64,000 nt of DNA from Microvirga soli (lineage in GTDB: Bacteria; Pseudomonadota; Alphaproteobacteria; Rhizobiales; Beijerinckiaceae), in the NCBI RefSeq assembly GCF_016734765.1, contig NZ_JAERQE010000012.1:80471-144470 (forward strand). The letters are read 5' to 3'. Shown piece by piece: positions 14,892-24,280 of this stretch. The position numbers and the translations under genes were made by a program. Numbering within the stretch: the first letter of the stretch is position 1; each line of letters begins with the position of its first letter. A model generated the notes under the pieces. It did no database searches, had not been told where the DNA came from, and saw nothing but the letters and a program-made list of their open reading frames with translations.

Positions 14892-15197
14892 ATGGCTAAG
14901 AAAAGCGCTATTGAGAAGAACAAGCACCGTCGTGAGCTGGTGAAGAAGTTCGCCGGCCGTCGCGAGCGCCTCCTGGCGGTCGCCAACGACGAGTCGAAGT
15001 CCATGGAGGAGCGCTTCGAGGCGCGCCTCAAGCTGGCCGAGCTGCCGCGCAACGCGAGCCCGACCCGCATCCGCAACCGTTGCGAGATCACGGGCCGTCC
15101 CCGCGCTTACTACCGCAAGCTCGGCATGTCCCGTATCGCTCTGCGCGAGCTCGGCAACAAGGGTCTGATTCCAGGCCTCGTGAAGTCCAGCTGGTAA
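14892..15197 (+). CDS. rpsN: 30S ribosomal protein S14
   Basis: A 101-residue S14 of the long, zinc-free type: the C-terminal part reads [20 protein letters not shown] with only one cysteine instead of the four-cysteine zinc site of short S14. It binds the 30S head late in assembly. CTGGAGATAAAAGC precedes the ATG. Confidence 0.97.
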   Translation: MAKKSAIEKNKHRRELVKKFAGRRERLLAVANDESKSMEERFEARLKLAELPRNASPTRIRNRCEITGRPRAYYRKLGMSRIALRELGNKGLIPGLVKSSW

Positions 15198-15211
15198 GGG
15201 GAGGGCATCAT

Positions 15212-15607
15212 ATGATCAACGATCCGTTGGGCGATATGCTCACCCGTATCCGTAACGCGCAGATGCGCCGTCGCGGGACCGTCTCCACCCCTGGCTCGAA
15301 GCTGCGCGCTCGCGTTCTCGAAGTTCTCAAGTCTGAGGGCTACATTCGCGACTATTCGCAGACCGAGTTCGGCAATGGCCGGACCGAGTTTTCGATTGAG
15401 CTGAAGTACTATGACGGCCAGCCGGTGATCCGCTCGATCGAGCGCGTCTCCAAGCCGGGCCGCCGCGTGTATGCCTCCGTCGACACCATGCCTCGCGTGG
15501 CCGACGGTCTCGGCATCACCATTCTCTCGACGCCCCAGGGCGTGATGGCCGATCACGAGGCCCGTGAGAAGAACGTGGGCGGCGAAGTGCTCTGCAAGGT
15601 CTTCTAA
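15212..15607 (+). CDS. rpsH: 30S ribosomal protein S8
   Basis: A 131-residue S8 starting [20 protein letters not shown] behind GGGGAGGG. The C-terminal signature is [21 protein letters not shown]8 organises the central 16S domain and, in E. coli, represses the spc operon by binding near the L5 start; no such site was identified here. An upstream in-frame start inside rpsN was rejected. Confidence 0.97.
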   Translation: MINDPLGDMLTRIRNAQMRRRGTVSTPGSKLRARVLEVLKSEGYIRDYSQTEFGNGRTEFSIELKYYDGQPVIRSIERVSKPGRRVYASVDTMPRVADGLGITILSTPQGVMADHEAREKNVGGEVLCKVF

Positions 15608-15643
15608 GGCCAGGCACCCGCACAGAACCACGAGGATTCGAAA

Positions 15644-16177
15644 ATGTCACGAGTAGGCAAGAAGCCCGTTCCGGTTCCGTCAGGTGTGACGGCGACCGTC
15701 GACGGTCAGATGGTGAAGGTTAAGGGCTCGAAGGGCGAACTTTCGTTCCTCGTTCCCGAAGAAGTGCTGGTTGCTTTCGAGGACGGCGCCGTGTCGGTGA
15801 ACCCGCGCGACGAGTCCAAGACGGCCCGTGCGAAGTGGGGCATGTCCCGCGCTCAGGTGGCGAACCTGGTCGAAGGCGTGTCCAAGGGCTTCGAGAAGCG
15901 CCTTGAGATCAACGGCGTCGGCTACAAGGCCGCCGTTGCCGGCAAGGTGCTGAAGCTGTCGCTGGGCTACAGCCATGACATCGACTACGCGATTCCGGCA
16001 GGCGTGACGATCACGACGCCGAAGCCGACCGAAGTCATCGTCGCCGGCATCGACAAGCAGGTCGTTGGTCAGACCGCCGCCGAGATCCGCGAGTATCGCG
16101 GTCCGGAGCCCTACAAGGGCAAGGGCGTCAAGTATGCCAACGAGTTCATCTTCCGCAAGGAAGGCAAGAAGAAGTAA
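15644..16177 (+). CDS. rplF: 50S ribosomal protein L6
   Basis: A 177-residue L6 with [20 protein letters not shown] at the start, two L6-type domains, and the C-terminal [20 protein letters not shown] signature. It sits near the GTPase-associated centre. CACGAGGATT precedes the ATG, 36 bases after rpsH. Confidence 0.98.
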   Translation: MSRVGKKPVPVPSGVTATVDGQMVKVKGSKGELSFLVPEEVLVAFEDGAVSVNPRDESKTARAKWGMSRAQVANLVEGVSKGFEKRLEINGVGYKAAVAGKVLKLSLGYSHDIDYAIPAGVTITTPKPTEVIVAGIDKQVVGQTAAEIREYRGPEPYKGKGVKYANEFIFRKEGKKK

Positions 16178-16189
16178 GGACGACGTATC

Positions 16190-16552
16190 ATGGCTGAGAA
16201 GAAAGGCGCTGAAGATCGCCGCAAGGCTCGTGTGCGCCGTGCGATCAAGAAAGCAGCGAACGGTCGTCCGCGTTTGTCGGTCTTCCGTTCGTCCAAGCAG
16301 ATCTATGCCCAGATCATCGACGACGTGCGCGGCCATACGGTCGCTGCGGCTTCGACCCTCGAGACTGACCTGAAGGGCAAGCTCAAGACCGGCGCTACTG
16401 TCGACGCGGCGAAGGAAGTTGGCAAGCTCGTGGCTGAACGCGCGGTTGCTGCCGGCGTGAAGCAGGTCATCTTCGACCGCTCGGGCTACCTCTATCACGG
16501 TCGCGTTAAGGCTCTGGCCGACGCTGCCCGTGAAGGCGGTCTGGATTTCTAA
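16190..16552 (+). CDS. rplR: 50S ribosomal protein L18
   Basis: A 120-residue L18 with a basic N-terminus ([20 protein letters not shown]) followed by [16 protein letters not shown] and the C-terminal [20 protein letters not shown]. It carries 5S rRNA into the 50S subunit together with L5. It is 12 bases after rplF and followed by a 64-base gap. Confidence 0.97.
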   Translation: MAEKKGAEDRRKARVRRAIKKAANGRPRLSVFRSSKQIYAQIIDDVRGHTVAAASTLETDLKGKLKTGATVDAAKEVGKLVAERAVAAGVKQVIFDRSGYLYHGRVKALADAAREGGLDF

Positions 16553-16616
16553 CGGCGGGTTCAATCCAAGCAACCCTTAGCGAGCGGGCCCGCCGCCCGC
16601 GCAAGTGAGAGGTCTC

Positions 16617-17186
16617 ATGGCTAGAGAACCAAGAGAACGTGCTGATCGCGAAGAGCGCGACAGCGAATTCGTGGACCGCCTGGTCCACATCAACCGTGTC
16701 GCCAAGGTGGTGAAGGGCGGCCGTCGCTTCGGCTTTGCTGCTCTCGTCGTCGTCGGCGACCAGAAGGGTCGCGTCGGCTTCGGTCACGGCAAGGCTCGCG
16801 AAGTGCCGGAAGCCATTCGAAAGGCTACGGACGCTGCCAAGCGCTCCATGATCCGCGTTGCGCTGCGCGAAGGCCGTACGCTCCATCACGACGTGAACGG
16901 CCGCCACGGCGCCGGCAAGGTCGTGCTGCGTGCCGCTCCCCAGGGTACCGGCATCATCGCCGGCGGCCCAATGCGCGCCGTCTTTGAGGTGGTGGGCATG
17001 CAGGACGTGGTCGCCAAGTCGCTCGGCTCGTCGAACCCGTACAATCTCGTTCGCGCAACCTTCGATGCGCTCAAGAACGAGGACAGCCCGCGTTCGGTCG
17101 CCGCTCGCCGTGGCCTGAAGGTCTCGACGCTGCAGGCTCGCCGCCGTGACGCTGACACCAGCGAAGCCGCTGGCGCTGAAGCGTAA
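16617..17186 (+). CDS. rpsE: 30S ribosomal protein S5
   Basis: A 189-residue S5. The double-stranded-RNA-binding fold includes [20 protein letters not shown] and [20 protein letters not shown]; the C-terminal half contains [18 protein letters not shown]5 shapes the mRNA channel and decoding accuracy. ATG 16617 ([13 protein letters not shown]) is preferred over a GTG 12 bases upstream because GAGAGG then lies at proper distance. Confidence 0.97.
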   Translation: MAREPRERADREERDSEFVDRLVHINRVAKVVKGGRRFGFAALVVVGDQKGRVGFGHGKAREVPEAIRKATDAAKRSMIRVALREGRTLHHDVNGRHGAGKVVLRAAPQGTGIIAGGPMRAVFEVVGMQDVVAKSLGSSNPYNLVRATFDALKNEDSPRSVAARRGLKVSTLQARRRDADTSEAAGAEA

Positions 17187-17200
17187 GGGAGACTTTGACC

Positions 17201-17407
17201 ATGGCAAAGAATCCTGCTTCCGCAGCAAAGACCGTCACCGTTGAGCAGATCGGCTCGCCGATCCGCCGCGAGGCCAAGCAGCGTCAGACGCTGGTCGGTC
17301 TCAAGCTCAACAAGCTTCATCGTACTTCGACCTTGGAAGACACGCCTGCGGTTCGCGGCATGATCGAAAAGGTCAAGCACCTCGTGCGCGTTGTCGACGG
17401 GCAGTGA
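17201..17407 (+). CDS. rpmD: 50S ribosomal protein L30
   Basis: A 68-residue L30 with the family pattern [40 protein letters not shown] and [12 protein letters not shown]. It is slightly longer than E. coli L30 because of an Ala/Lys N-terminal extension. AAGGGAGA precedes ATG 17201. It lies 14 bases after rpsE and 10 bases before rplO. Confidence 0.96.
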   Translation: MAKNPASAAKTVTVEQIGSPIRREAKQRQTLVGLKLNKLHRTSTLEDTPAVRGMIEKVKHLVRVVDGQ

Positions 17408-17417
17408 GGAGAGCGTC

Positions 17418-17891
17418 ATGAAACTCAACGAAATTCGTGACAACGAAGGTTCTACCAAGAACCGCATGCGTGTCGGCCGTGGCATCGGCTCCGGCAAGGG
17501 CAAGACCGGCGGTCGTGGCGTCAAGGGACAAACGTCCCGTTCAGGCGTGGCGATCAAGGGCTTCGAAGGCGGTCAGATGCCTCTGCACCGTCGTCTGCCG
17601 AAGCGCGGCTTCAACAAGCCGAACGCAATCGACCTCAACGAGGTCAATGTCGGCCGCATCCAGCAGGCCATCGAGGCCGGCAAGCTCGACAAGGGCGCTG
17701 CCGTCACGGTTGAGTCGCTGGTTGCAGCCGGTGTGGTCTCCAAGCCGCGCGACGGCGTGAAGATCCTCGGCGTCGGGGAGCTCAAGACGAAGCTTTCCTT
17801 CCAGGTTGCAGGCGCGTCCAAGTCGGCCGTCGAAGCGATCGAAAAGGCCGGTGGCTCTGTCACCCTGCTGGGTGGCGTTGCGCAGGCGTGA
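17418..17891 (+). CDS. rplO: 50S ribosomal protein L15
   Basis: A 157-residue L15: [20 protein letters not shown], the glycine-rich [18 protein letters not shown] loop and [17 protein letters not shown]. It is a late-assembling 50S protein threading through 23S rRNA. TGAGGAGAG overlaps the rpmD stop and serves the ATG at 17418. A hairpin follows in the 106-base gap before secY. Confidence 0.97.
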   Translation: MKLNEIRDNEGSTKNRMRVGRGIGSGKGKTGGRGVKGQTSRSGVAIKGFEGGQMPLHRRLPKRGFNKPNAIDLNEVNVGRIQQAIEAGKLDKGAAVTVESLVAAGVVSKPRDGVKILGVGELKTKLSFQVAGASKSAVEAIEKAGGSVTLLGGVAQA

Positions 17892-17920
17892 GCCAGCGCC
17901 CACATTGACTAAGATCCAAG

Positions 17921-17955
17921 CGGCGGCCCGCGTTAAGATCGCGTGGCCGCCGTTT
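17921..17955 (+). terminator. Terminator or attenuator between rplO and secY
   Basis: CGGCGGCC pairs with GGCCGCCG, extended by inner CGCG/CGCG around TTAAGAT, and is followed by TTTGCG. It lies 30 bases after rplO. Full termination would cut off secY, so partial attenuation or mRNA processing is as likely. Confidence 0.55.
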
Positions 17956-17997
17956 GCGTGATAACCGTCACGGTTCTAGTATTTCGGGGACACCACT

Positions 17998-19335
17998 ATG
18001 GCCTCAGCAGCCGAGCAACTTGCGGCAAACATCAATTTCGGCGCCATCGCCAAGGCCGATGAGCTGAAGAAGCGCATCTGGTTCACCCTGGGCGCCCTCA
18101 TCGTCTATCGTCTCGGCACCTACATCCCGCTGCCCGGTATCAACCCGGAAGCCCTGGCACAGAGCTTCCAGAATGCCAGCGGCGGCGTTCTCGGCCTCTT
18201 CAACATGTTCTCGGGCGGCGCCGTAGAGCGCATGGCGATCTTTGCCCTGAACATCATGCCGTATATCTCGGCCTCGATCATCGTTCAGCTTCTCACCTCC
18301 GTTCTGCCCTCGCTCGAGGCGCTCAAGAAGGAAGGGGAGGCGGGCCGCAAGATTCTCAACCAGTACACCCGCTATCTCACGGTAATGCTCGCGGTGTTCC
18401 AGTCATGGGGCATTGCAGTGGGCCTGCAGAGCTCCGGCACCATCGTAGACGCGCCTGGTCCGTTCTTCCTGATCTCGACAGTGATCACCCTCACCGGCGG
18501 CACCATGTTCCTCATGTGGCTCGGCGAGCAGATCACGTCGCGTGGCATCGGCAATGGCACCTCGCTGATCATCTTCGCTGGAATCGTGGCGAACCTGCCA
18601 TCAGCCATCGCCGGCACGCTCGAACTCGGCCGTCAGGGCGCGATCTCGACCGGTTTGATCATCGGCGTGATCGTCATGGCCGTTGCCATCATCTACTTCG
18701 TGGTGTTCATGGAGCGCGCTCAGCGGCGTCTCCTCATCAACTACCCGAAGCGCCAGGTCGGAAACCGGATGTATGAGGGACAGACCTCGTTCCTGCCGCT
18801 CAAGCTGAACACCTCGGGCGTGATCCCGCCAATCTTCGCCTCTTCGCTGCTTCTGCTGCCCGCGACCATCGCCAGCTTCCAGACCAACGCGGATGGAACA
18901 GGGTTCATTTCCACGCTGACCGCTTATCTCAGTCACGGGCGTCCCGCCTATATGTTCCTTTACGCGGCGCTGATCGTGTTCTTCGCCTTCTTCTACACGG
19001 CCATCGTCTTCAATCCGACGGAGACGGCAGACAACCTGAAGAAGCAGGGCGGCTTCATCCCGGGAATTCGTCCCGGTGAGCGCACGGCGGACTTCATCGA
19101 CCAGGTTCTCACCCGCATCACGGTGCTCGGCGCAATTTACCTGGTGATCATCTGCCTGATTCCCGAACTGCTGGTGTCTTATGCAGCTTTGCCGTTCTAC
19201 TTTGGCGGCACTTCGCTTCTGATCGTCGTGTCTGTTACCATGGACACGGTTGCTCAGGTGCATGGTCATCTGCTCGCGCACCAATATGAGGGCCTCGTCA
19301 AGAAGGCGAAGCTCAAGGGATCGCGTAGGCGCTAA
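17998..19335 (+). CDS. secY: Preprotein translocase subunit SecY
   Basis: A 445-residue inner-membrane protein with ten predicted hydrophobic segments. It begins MASAAEQLAANINFGAIAKA and contains the family signature GTYIPLPGIN near the plug region and the cytosolic loop with RRLLINYPKRQVGNRMY, which contacts SecA and ribosomes. It is the channel subunit of SecYEG. It lies downstream of rplO as usual, behind a hairpin-containing gap, and is followed by adk 54 bases later. Confidence 0.98.
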   Translation: MASAAEQLAANINFGAIAKADELKKRIWFTLGALIVYRLGTYIPLPGINPEALAQSFQNASGGVLGLFNMFSGGAVERMAIFALNIMPYISASIIVQLLTSVLPSLEALKKEGEAGRKILNQYTRYLTVMLAVFQSWGIAVGLQSSGTIVDAPGPFFLISTVITLTGGTMFLMWLGEQITSRGIGNGTSLIIFAGIVANLPSAIAGTLELGRQGAISTGLIIGVIVMAVAIIYFVVFMERAQRRLLINYPKRQVGNRMYEGQTSFLPLKLNTSGVIPPIFASSLLLLPATIASFQTNADGTGFISTLTAYLSHGRPAYMFLYAALIVFFAFFYTAIVFNPTETADNLKKQGGFIPGIRPGERTADFIDQVLTRITVLGAIYLVIICLIPELLVSYAALPFYFGGTSLLIVVSVTMDTVAQVHGHLLAHQYEGLVKKAKLKGSRRR

Positions 19336-19389
19336 CAATGGACACCTCGCCCGAAGGCGAGCATTCTCGACGAAGTCAGGGGGGCGTCG

Positions 19390-19971
19390 ATGAGGATCAT
19401 CCTGCTGGGGCCGCCGGGGGCCGGTAAAGGCACTCAGGCTGTGCGTCTGGTGGAGCGGCTGGGGATCCCCCAGCTGTCTACCGGCGACATGCTCCGCGCA
19501 GCCGTGGCTGCCGGTACACCGGTCGGCCTCAAGGCTAAGGCCGTGATGGACCGGGGCGATCTGGTGTCGGACGACATTGTCGTCGGCATCATAGCGGACC
19601 GTATTGAGGAGCATGACGCCAAAGCCGGCTTCATCCTCGACGGCTTTCCGCGGACTGTCGCTCAGGCTGAAGCCTTCGACCGGATGCTGGCCGATAAGGG
19701 CTTGAAGCTCGATTCTGTCATCGAGTTCAAGGTCAACGAAGCCGATCTGGTCGAGCGGATCGTCAGGCGGGCCAAGGACACCGAGGCCCGTGGCGAGCCT
19801 GTCCGCAAGGACGACAACCCTGAGGTCTTCAAGACCCGGCTTGAGGCGTATAGAAATCAGACGGCCCCGCTTTCGGCCTATTACGAGCGCACGGGCATGC
19901 TGAAGACCGTCGATGGCATGAAGCCCATCGACGACGTGACCCTGGAGATCAAGGAAATCCTCGGTCGCTGA
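19390..19971 (+). CDS. adk: Adenylate kinase
   Basis: A 193-residue enzyme that interconverts ATP + AMP and 2 ADP. The P-loop is [11 protein letters not shown] at residues 7-17, the AMP-binding segment is [11 protein letters not shown], and DGFPRT is intact. It is the short type: the LID between [20 protein letters not shown] and KTRLEAY lacks the four-cysteine zinc knuckle and the long insert. GGGGGCG precedes the ATG. Position after secY is typical. Confidence 0.97.
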   Translation: MRIILLGPPGAGKGTQAVRLVERLGIPQLSTGDMLRAAVAAGTPVGLKAKAVMDRGDLVSDDIVVGIIADRIEEHDAKAGFILDGFPRTVAQAEAFDRMLADKGLKLDSVIEFKVNEADLVERIVRRAKDTEARGEPVRKDDNPEVFKTRLEAYRNQTAPLSAYYERTGMLKTVDGMKPIDDVTLEIKEILGR

Positions 19972-19982
19972 GGGGTAGGGGC

Positions 19983-20011
19983 TTGACGGACGGGTTAATT
20001 TCCGTTAGGGG
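19983..20011 (+). promoter_or_regulatory. Candidate promoter for the rpsM-rpsK-rpoA-rplQ unit
   Basis: TTGACG (19983-19988), 17 bases, TAGGGG (20006-20011). The arrangement resembles the rpsL candidate. It lies immediately after adk in a 200-base gap that otherwise has no gene. Confidence 0.35.
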
Positions 20012-20038
20012 CAAGCTCTTGCACAAGAACCTGCATAT

Positions 20039-20085
20039 CCAGAGGGTCTCTATGGAGGGGCCCTTCTGGTTTGTTGTGTTTTTCG
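20039..20085 (+). terminator. Hairpin with T-rich tail between adk and rpsM
   Basis: CCAGAGGG pairs with CCCTTCTGG (one bulge), followed by TTTGTTGTGTTTTT. It is either the adk terminator or a leader structure of the alpha operon. Confidence 0.45.
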
Positions 20086-20171
20086 CATAAGGAACCCGCG
20101 CAAGGGCCGGCCTCCACCGGACGCGCGATAATCATAACCCGAAGCTTTTGCTTCCCACATGGAGACGGACG

Positions 20172-20540
20172 ATGGCCCGTATTGCAGGCGTCAACATCCC
20201 GACTGCCAAGCGCGTTGTAATCGCGCTTCAGTATATTCACGGCATTGGGGCCAAGAAGGCCCAGGAGATCATCGAGAAGGTCAACATCCCGGCCGAGCGT
20301 CGCGTGAACCAGCTGACCGACGCCGAGGTTCTGGCCATCCGCGAGACCATCGACCGCGACTACGTCGTCGAGGGCGACCTGCGCCGCGAAGTGTCTATGA
20401 ACATCAAGCGCCTGATGGATCTCGCTGCTTATCGTGGCCTGCGCCACCGCCGCAGCTTGCCCGTTCGTGGTCAGCGCACCCATACGAATGCCCGCACTCG
20501 CAAGGGCAAGTCGAAGCCGATCGCCGGCAAGAAGAAGTAA
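20172..20540 (+). CDS. rpsM: 30S ribosomal protein S13
   Basis: A 122-residue S13 starting [20 protein letters not shown] and containing the C-terminal [20 protein letters not shown]. It is in the 30S head and contacts the 50S subunit and P-site tRNA. The start 24 bases downstream of the first in-frame ATG/TTG codon is chosen on family N-terminus. It opens the alpha cluster after a 200-base promoter/leader region. Confidence 0.98.
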   Translation: MARIAGVNIPTAKRVVIALQYIHGIGAKKAQEIIEKVNIPAERRVNQLTDAEVLAIRETIDRDYVVEGDLRREVSMNIKRLMDLAAYRGLRHRRSLPVRGQRTHTNARTRKGKSKPIAGKKK

Positions 20541-20550
20541 TTTCCCGAGC

Positions 20551-20576
20551 GGCCACCCCTGGCGGGTGGCCCTTTC
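20551..20576 (+). terminator. Hairpin between rpsM and rpsK
   Basis: A perfect 8-bp stem GGCCACCC/GGGTGGCC with loop CTGGC is followed by CTTTCTC. It lies 10 bases after the rpsM stop. It could act as a partial terminator or an mRNA stability element inside the alpha operon. Confidence 0.6.
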
Positions 20577-20620
20577 TCCCGAGCGCCTGGCATGACGGGC
20601 GCGCTTGAAGGATCTTTGGA

Positions 20621-21010
20621 ATGGCTAAAGAAGCTACCCGCGTCCGCCGCCGCGAACGCAAGAACATCGTTTCCGGCGTGGCGCATGTGAACGCCTCGTT
20701 CAACAACACCATGATTACCATCACGGACGCCCAGGGCAACACGATATCGTGGTCCTCGGCCGGCGCGATGGGTTTCAAGGGTTCGCGTAAGTCGACCCCT
20801 TATGCGGCTCAGATCGCTGCTGAAGATGCTGCCCGCAAGGCTGCCGAGCACGGCATGCGCACCCTCGAGGTCGAGGTGTCCGGCCCCGGCTCCGGTCGTG
20901 AGTCCGCCCTGCGCGCCCTGCAGTCGGCCGGCTTCACCGTCACTTCGATCCGTGATGTGACGCCGATCCCGCACAATGGCTGCCGCCCGCGCAAGCGTCG
21001 CCGCGTCTAA
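20621..21010 (+). CDS. rpsK: 30S ribosomal protein S11
   Basis: A 129-residue S11 ([20 protein letters not shown], then [20 protein letters not shown] and the C-terminal [18 protein letters not shown]). It forms part of the 30S platform near the mRNA exit. It begins 80 bases after rpsM, past a hairpin. Confidence 0.98.
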   Translation: MAKEATRVRRRERKNIVSGVAHVNASFNNTMITITDAQGNTISWSSAGAMGFKGSRKSTPYAAQIAAEDAARKAAEHGMRTLEVEVSGPGSGRESALRALQSAGFTVTSIRDVTPIPHNGCRPRKRRRV

Positions 21011-21019
21011 GGTTATCCT

Positions 21020-21042
21020 GCGCGTGGGGCACCCCCACGCGC
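21020..21042 (+). promoter_or_regulatory. Perfect 10-bp hairpin between rpsK and rpoA
   Basis: GCGCGTGGGG and CCCCACGCGC flank a 3-base loop. There is no T-run after it, so a classical terminator is unlikely. A role in mRNA processing or stability is inference. Confidence 0.6.
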
Positions 21043-21103
21043 GTTCCGGTTTCAAGGGCTGGCCTAGGCCTTCCCTTCAAGCCGTACCTCGAGAGGTGTG
21101 GTT

Positions 21104-22120
21104 GTGATCCAAAAGAACTGGCAAGAGCTGATTAAGCCGAACAAGCTCGAAGTCTCCCCAGGCGACGATCCGAAGCGTATTGCGACGGTTGTTGCGGAGC
21201 CGCTCGAGCGTGGCTTCGGCACGACGCTCGGCAACTCCCTGCGTCGCGTCCTGCTGTCGTCCCTCCAGGGCGCCGCCGTCACGGCCGTCCATATCGACGG
21301 CGTGCTGCACGAGTTCTCGTCCATCCCGGGCGTCCGCGAGGACGTGACGGATATCGTCCTCAATGTGAAGACGATCGCCATCAAGATGCAGAGCGAAGGC
21401 GCCAAGCGCATGACGCTCCGCAAGACCGGCCCTGGCGCCGTGACTGCTGGCGACATCAACACGGTCGGCGATGTGCAGATCCTGAACCCCGAGCTCGTGC
21501 TCTGCACCCTCGATGAGGGCGCCGAGATCCGCATGGAGTTCACGGTCGATACCGGCAAGGGCTATGTTCCCGCAGAGCGCAACCGCACCGAGGACGCCCC
21601 GATCGGCCTCATCCCGGTCGACTCGCTCTACAGCCCGGTGAAGAAGGTCTCCTATCGTATCGAGAACACCCGTGAGGGCCAGATCCTCGACTACGACAAG
21701 CTGATCATGACGGTCGAGACCAACGGCGCCGTGACGCCTGAGGATGCCGTGGCCTATGCCGCCCGCATCCTTCAGGACCAACTCCAGGTCTTCGTCAACT
21801 TCGAAGAGCCCCGCAAGGAAGAAGCTGCCGCCGCTGCGCCGCAGCTGCCGTTCAACCCGGCGCTCCTCAAGAAGGTGGACGAGCTCGAGCTGTCGGTCCG
21901 TTCGGCGAACTGCCTGAAGAACGACAACATCGTCTATATCGGCGACCTGATCCAGAAGTCGGAAGCGGAAATGCTCCGTACTCCGAACTTCGGCCGCAAG
22001 TCGCTCAACGAGATCAAGGAAGTTCTGGCCGGCATGGGCCTGCACCTCGGCATGGACGTGCCGGGCTGGCCGCCGGAGAACATCGAAGATCTCGCGAAGC
22101 GCTTCGAAGAGCACTACTAA
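21104..22120 (+). CDS. rpoA: DNA-directed RNA polymerase subunit alpha
   Basis: A 338-residue alpha subunit. The N-terminal dimerisation domain includes [20 protein letters not shown], and the C-terminal DNA-binding domain includes [20 protein letters not shown] and [12 protein letters not shown]. It dimerises to nucleate polymerase assembly and contacts activators and UP elements. GTG 21104 ([13 protein letters not shown]) is chosen because the family starts there and GAGAGG lies seven bases upstream; a GTG six bases earlier is in frame. Confidence 0.97.
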   Translation: MIQKNWQELIKPNKLEVSPGDDPKRIATVVAEPLERGFGTTLGNSLRRVLLSSLQGAAVTAVHIDGVLHEFSSIPGVREDVTDIVLNVKTIAIKMQSEGAKRMTLRKTGPGAVTAGDINTVGDVQILNPELVLCTLDEGAEIRMEFTVDTGKGYVPAERNRTEDAPIGLIPVDSLYSPVKKVSYRIENTREGQILDYDKLIMTVETNGAVTPEDAVAYAARILQDQLQVFVNFEEPRKEEAAAAAPQLPFNPALLKKVDELELSVRSANCLKNDNIVYIGDLIQKSEAEMLRTPNFGRKSLNEIKEVLAGMGLHLGMDVPGWPPENIEDLAKRFEEHY

Positions 22121-22126
22121 GAATTC

Positions 22127-22160
22127 CGAAGCCGCCTGTCATTCTTGACGGGCGGCTTCG
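22127..22160 (+). promoter_or_regulatory. 14-bp hairpin between rpoA and rplQ
   Basis: CGAAGCCGCCTGTC pairs with GACGGGCGGCTTCG (one G-U pair) around ATTCTT. It lies seven bases after rpoA and has no T-run. Confidence 0.65.
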
Positions 22161-22168
22161 ATCAAGCC

Positions 22169-22185
22169 CCGCCGGAAACCGGCGG
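22169..22185 (+). promoter_or_regulatory. Second hairpin between rpoA and rplQ
   Basis: CCGCCGG-AAA-CCGGCGG is a perfect 7-bp stem eight bases after the previous hairpin, again without a T-run. Confidence 0.55.
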
Positions 22186-22244
22186 ATCAAAAGAGAGACG
22201 GTCCGTCCCTTGGCACGGCGGCCGGAAGATTCAGGAGAAAGCCA

Positions 22245-22667
22245 ATGCGTCACGGATTCCGTGGTCGTCGCTTCAACCGCACGACCGAACACCGCAAGGC
22301 CATGTTCGCCAATATGGCGGCTGCGCTGATCAAGCACGAGCAGATTGTCACGACGCTCCCGAAGGCCAAGGACCTGCGTCCGGTCGTCGAGAAGCTGATC
22401 ACGCTCGGCAAGCGCGGTGACATGCACGCCCGCCGCCTCGCCATGTCGAAGCTGCGCGATGAAGCCATGGTCAAGAAGCTTTTCGACGTTCTGGGCAAGC
22501 GCTATGGTGACCGCAATGGCGGCTACACGCGCGTCCTGAAGGCGGGCTTCCGCTACGGCGACAACGCCCCGCTGGCCGTGATCGAGTTCGTGGATCGCGA
22601 CGTTGATGCGCGCGGCCAGGATTCGGGCCCGACCATGAAGGATGAGATCATCGAGGCCGCCGAGTAA
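22245..22667 (+). CDS. rplQ: 50S ribosomal protein L17
   Basis: A 140-residue L17 with [20 protein letters not shown] at the start and [20 protein letters not shown] near the end. It lies by the tunnel exit. The ribosome site AGGAGAAAG precedes the ATG, 124 bases after rpoA. A strong terminator follows, closing the ribosomal block. Confidence 0.98.
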   Translation: MRHGFRGRRFNRTTEHRKAMFANMAAALIKHEQIVTTLPKAKDLRPVVEKLITLGKRGDMHARRLAMSKLRDEAMVKKLFDVLGKRYGDRNGGYTRVLKAGFRYGDNAPLAVIEFVDRDVDARGQDSGPTMKDEIIEAAE

Positions 22668-22690
22668 TTCTCGGTACAAGCGATCTAATC

Positions 22691-22718
22691 AAGGGCGGCT
22701 TTCGAGCCGCCCTTTTTG
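22691..22718 (+). terminator. Rho-independent terminator after rplQ
   Basis: AAGGGCGGC pairs perfectly with GCCGCCCTT around TTTCGA and is followed by TTTG. It is the end of the ribosomal super-operon. Confidence 0.9.
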
Positions 22719-22752
22719 TTTGCCTGCTCGGCTTCCCATATTTCCGGTGGAG

Positions 22753-22779
22753 CTTGGACTTTCGTGCCCCGGGCTCTAT
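22753..22779 (+). promoter_or_regulatory. Candidate RpoH-type promoter for the Do protease
   Basis: CTTG (22753-22756), 17 bases, CTCTAT (22774-22779). It resembles the CTTG and C-T-A-T elements of alphaproteobacterial heat-shock promoters. It lies 34 bases before the chosen start of a gene class often under heat-shock control. The match is partial. Confidence 0.3.
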
Positions 22780-22812
22780 CGAAGGGATATGTCGACCGAG
22801 GGATTCGAGACC

Positions 22813-24219
22813 ATGCGCTTTATGCCATTTCGCCTGTCCATTGCCATCGTGGCCTTTGCTCTAGGGATTGCCGGGGTGCAGGCCCAAACGCAGCGGGTCG
22901 TTCCAGAAAGCAAGGCCCAGGTCCAGCTCTCCTTTGCACCCGTCGTGCGGCAGACGGCAGGGGCGGTCGTCAACGTCTACGCTAAGCGGAACGATCGCCG
23001 GCAGAATGCCGCCATCGAGGATTATTTCCGCCGTTTCTTCGGCGATAACGCGCCGGGCGTTCCGCGCGGCCGGTCGCAGAGCTCCCTCGGCTCGGGCGTC
23101 ATCGTCGATCCCTCCGGCCTCGTGATCACGAACAACCATGTGATCGAGAACATGACCGAGGTGAAGGTGGCGCTGGCCGACCGGCGGGAGTTCGAGGCCG
23201 ATATCCTGCTGCGCGATTCCCGCACAGATATTGCCGTCCTCAAGCTGAAGGACGCCAGCAATCTCCAGGCCGTCGAGCTCGGCGACTCGGAGGCCCTTCA
23301 GGTCGGCGACATCGTGCTGGCTATAGGCAATCCATTCGGTGTCGGCCAGACAGTGACCCAGGGCATCGTCTCAGCCCTGGCACGCACCCAAGTCGGCATC
23401 TCCGACTACCAGTTCTTCATCCAGACGGATGCCGCCATCAACCCGGGCAATTCGGGCGGTGCCCTCATCGATATGAACGGTCGGGTGGTGGGCATCAATA
23501 CGGCAATCTATTCCCGCTCGGGCGGCAGCATCGGCATCGGGTTCGCCGTGCCATCCAGCATGGTCCGGGTGGTGCTCAACTCAGCCAAGGGCGGCGCGAA
23601 GAACGTGGTGCGGCCTTGGCTCGGAGCCCGCCTCCAGCCCGTCGACGGCGACATCGCCAGCGGGTTGGGATTGGAACGCCCGACAGGCGTCTTGGTGACT
23701 GCCGTTTATGACAAGGGACCGGCAGCCGAGGCGGGCCTCAAGCGTGGCGACGCCATCCTGGAAGTTGACGGGCAGCCGGTCGATAACCCGGATTCCTTCG
23801 GCTACCGCTTCACCCTCAAGGGAACGGACGGGCAGGCGCCGCTGACCGTTTTGCGGGGCGGAAAGCGGAGCATGATGCAGGTCAGGCTGATGCCGCCGCC
23901 CGAGAACCCGCCGCGGGATCCGGTGCGCAGCCGTGGGCGGACCCCGTTTGCCGGCGCGACCCTCGTCAACATGTCCCCGGCGGTGGCCGACGAACTGCAG
24001 ATCGATGTCGCCGACGATGGAGTCGTCGTGGCCGAACTGGAGGAGCGCAGTGTCGCTGCCAGCGTCGGGTTCGAGAAGGGTGACCAGATCGTCGCCATCA
24101 ACGGAGAGCGTGTTGCGAACACCCGGGATGCGGATCGGCTGATCAACCGCAACGGCGGCTACTGGGAAATCACCGTCAGCCGTGGCGGGCGGACCTTCAC
24201 GACGGTGCTTGGCCGTTAG
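22813..24219 (+). CDS. Do-family periplasmic serine endoprotease (DegP/DegQ-like)
   Basis: A 468-residue HtrA-type protease/chaperone. From ATG 22813 (GAGGG ten bases upstream) it has a Sec signal peptide MRFMPFRLSIAIVAFALG ending VQA-Q, so it acts in the periplasm on misfolded proteins. The trypsin-like domain carries His109 (TNNHVIE), Asp139 (SRTDIAVLKL) and Ser214 (NPGNSGGAL). Two PDZ domains follow: one near residues 250-350 (PTGVLVTAVYDKGPAAEAGL) and one near 380-468 (DGVVVAELEERSVAA). The loop with NDRRQNAAIEDYFRRFFGD is short. An alternative ATG at 22789 would place eight residues before the signal peptide. It stands alone between the rplQ terminator and a repeat element. Which Deg paralogue it matches is not decided. 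Confidence 0.93.
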   Translation: MRFMPFRLSIAIVAFALGIAGVQAQTQRVVPESKAQVQLSFAPVVRQTAGAVVNVYAKRNDRRQNAAIEDYFRRFFGDNAPGVPRGRSQSSLGSGVIVDPSGLVITNNHVIENMTEVKVALADRREFEADILLRDSRTDIAVLKLKDASNLQAVELGDSEALQVGDIVLAIGNPFGVGQTVTQGIVSALARTQVGISDYQFFIQTDAAINPGNSGGALIDMNGRVVGINTAIYSRSGGSIGIGFAVPSSMVRVVLNSAKGGAKNVVRPWLGARLQPVDGDIASGLGLERPTGVLVTAVYDKGPAAEAGLKRGDAILEVDGQPVDNPDSFGYRFTLKGTDGQAPLTVLRGGKRSMMQVRLMPPPENPPRDPVRSRGRTPFAGATLVNMSPAVADELQIDVADDGVVVAELEERSVAASVGFEKGDQIVAINGERVANTRDADRLINRNGGYWEITVSRGGRTFTTVLGR

Positions 24220-24267
24220 CGCATCGTGCGGAAAAGTGGACCCAGTTTTCCGGTCCACACGATGCGC
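24219..24267 (+). repeat. Intergenic palindrome (unit A)
   Basis: GCGCATCGTG at the left and CACGATGCGC at the right are exact inverted repeats, and the inside (GGAAAAGTGGACC... GGTCCA) also pairs partly. It begins on the last base of the protease stop codon and may double as its terminator. This style of short palindromic repeat is common between genes in this order. Confidence 0.7.
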
Positions 24268-24280
24268 TCATTAAAAAGTG

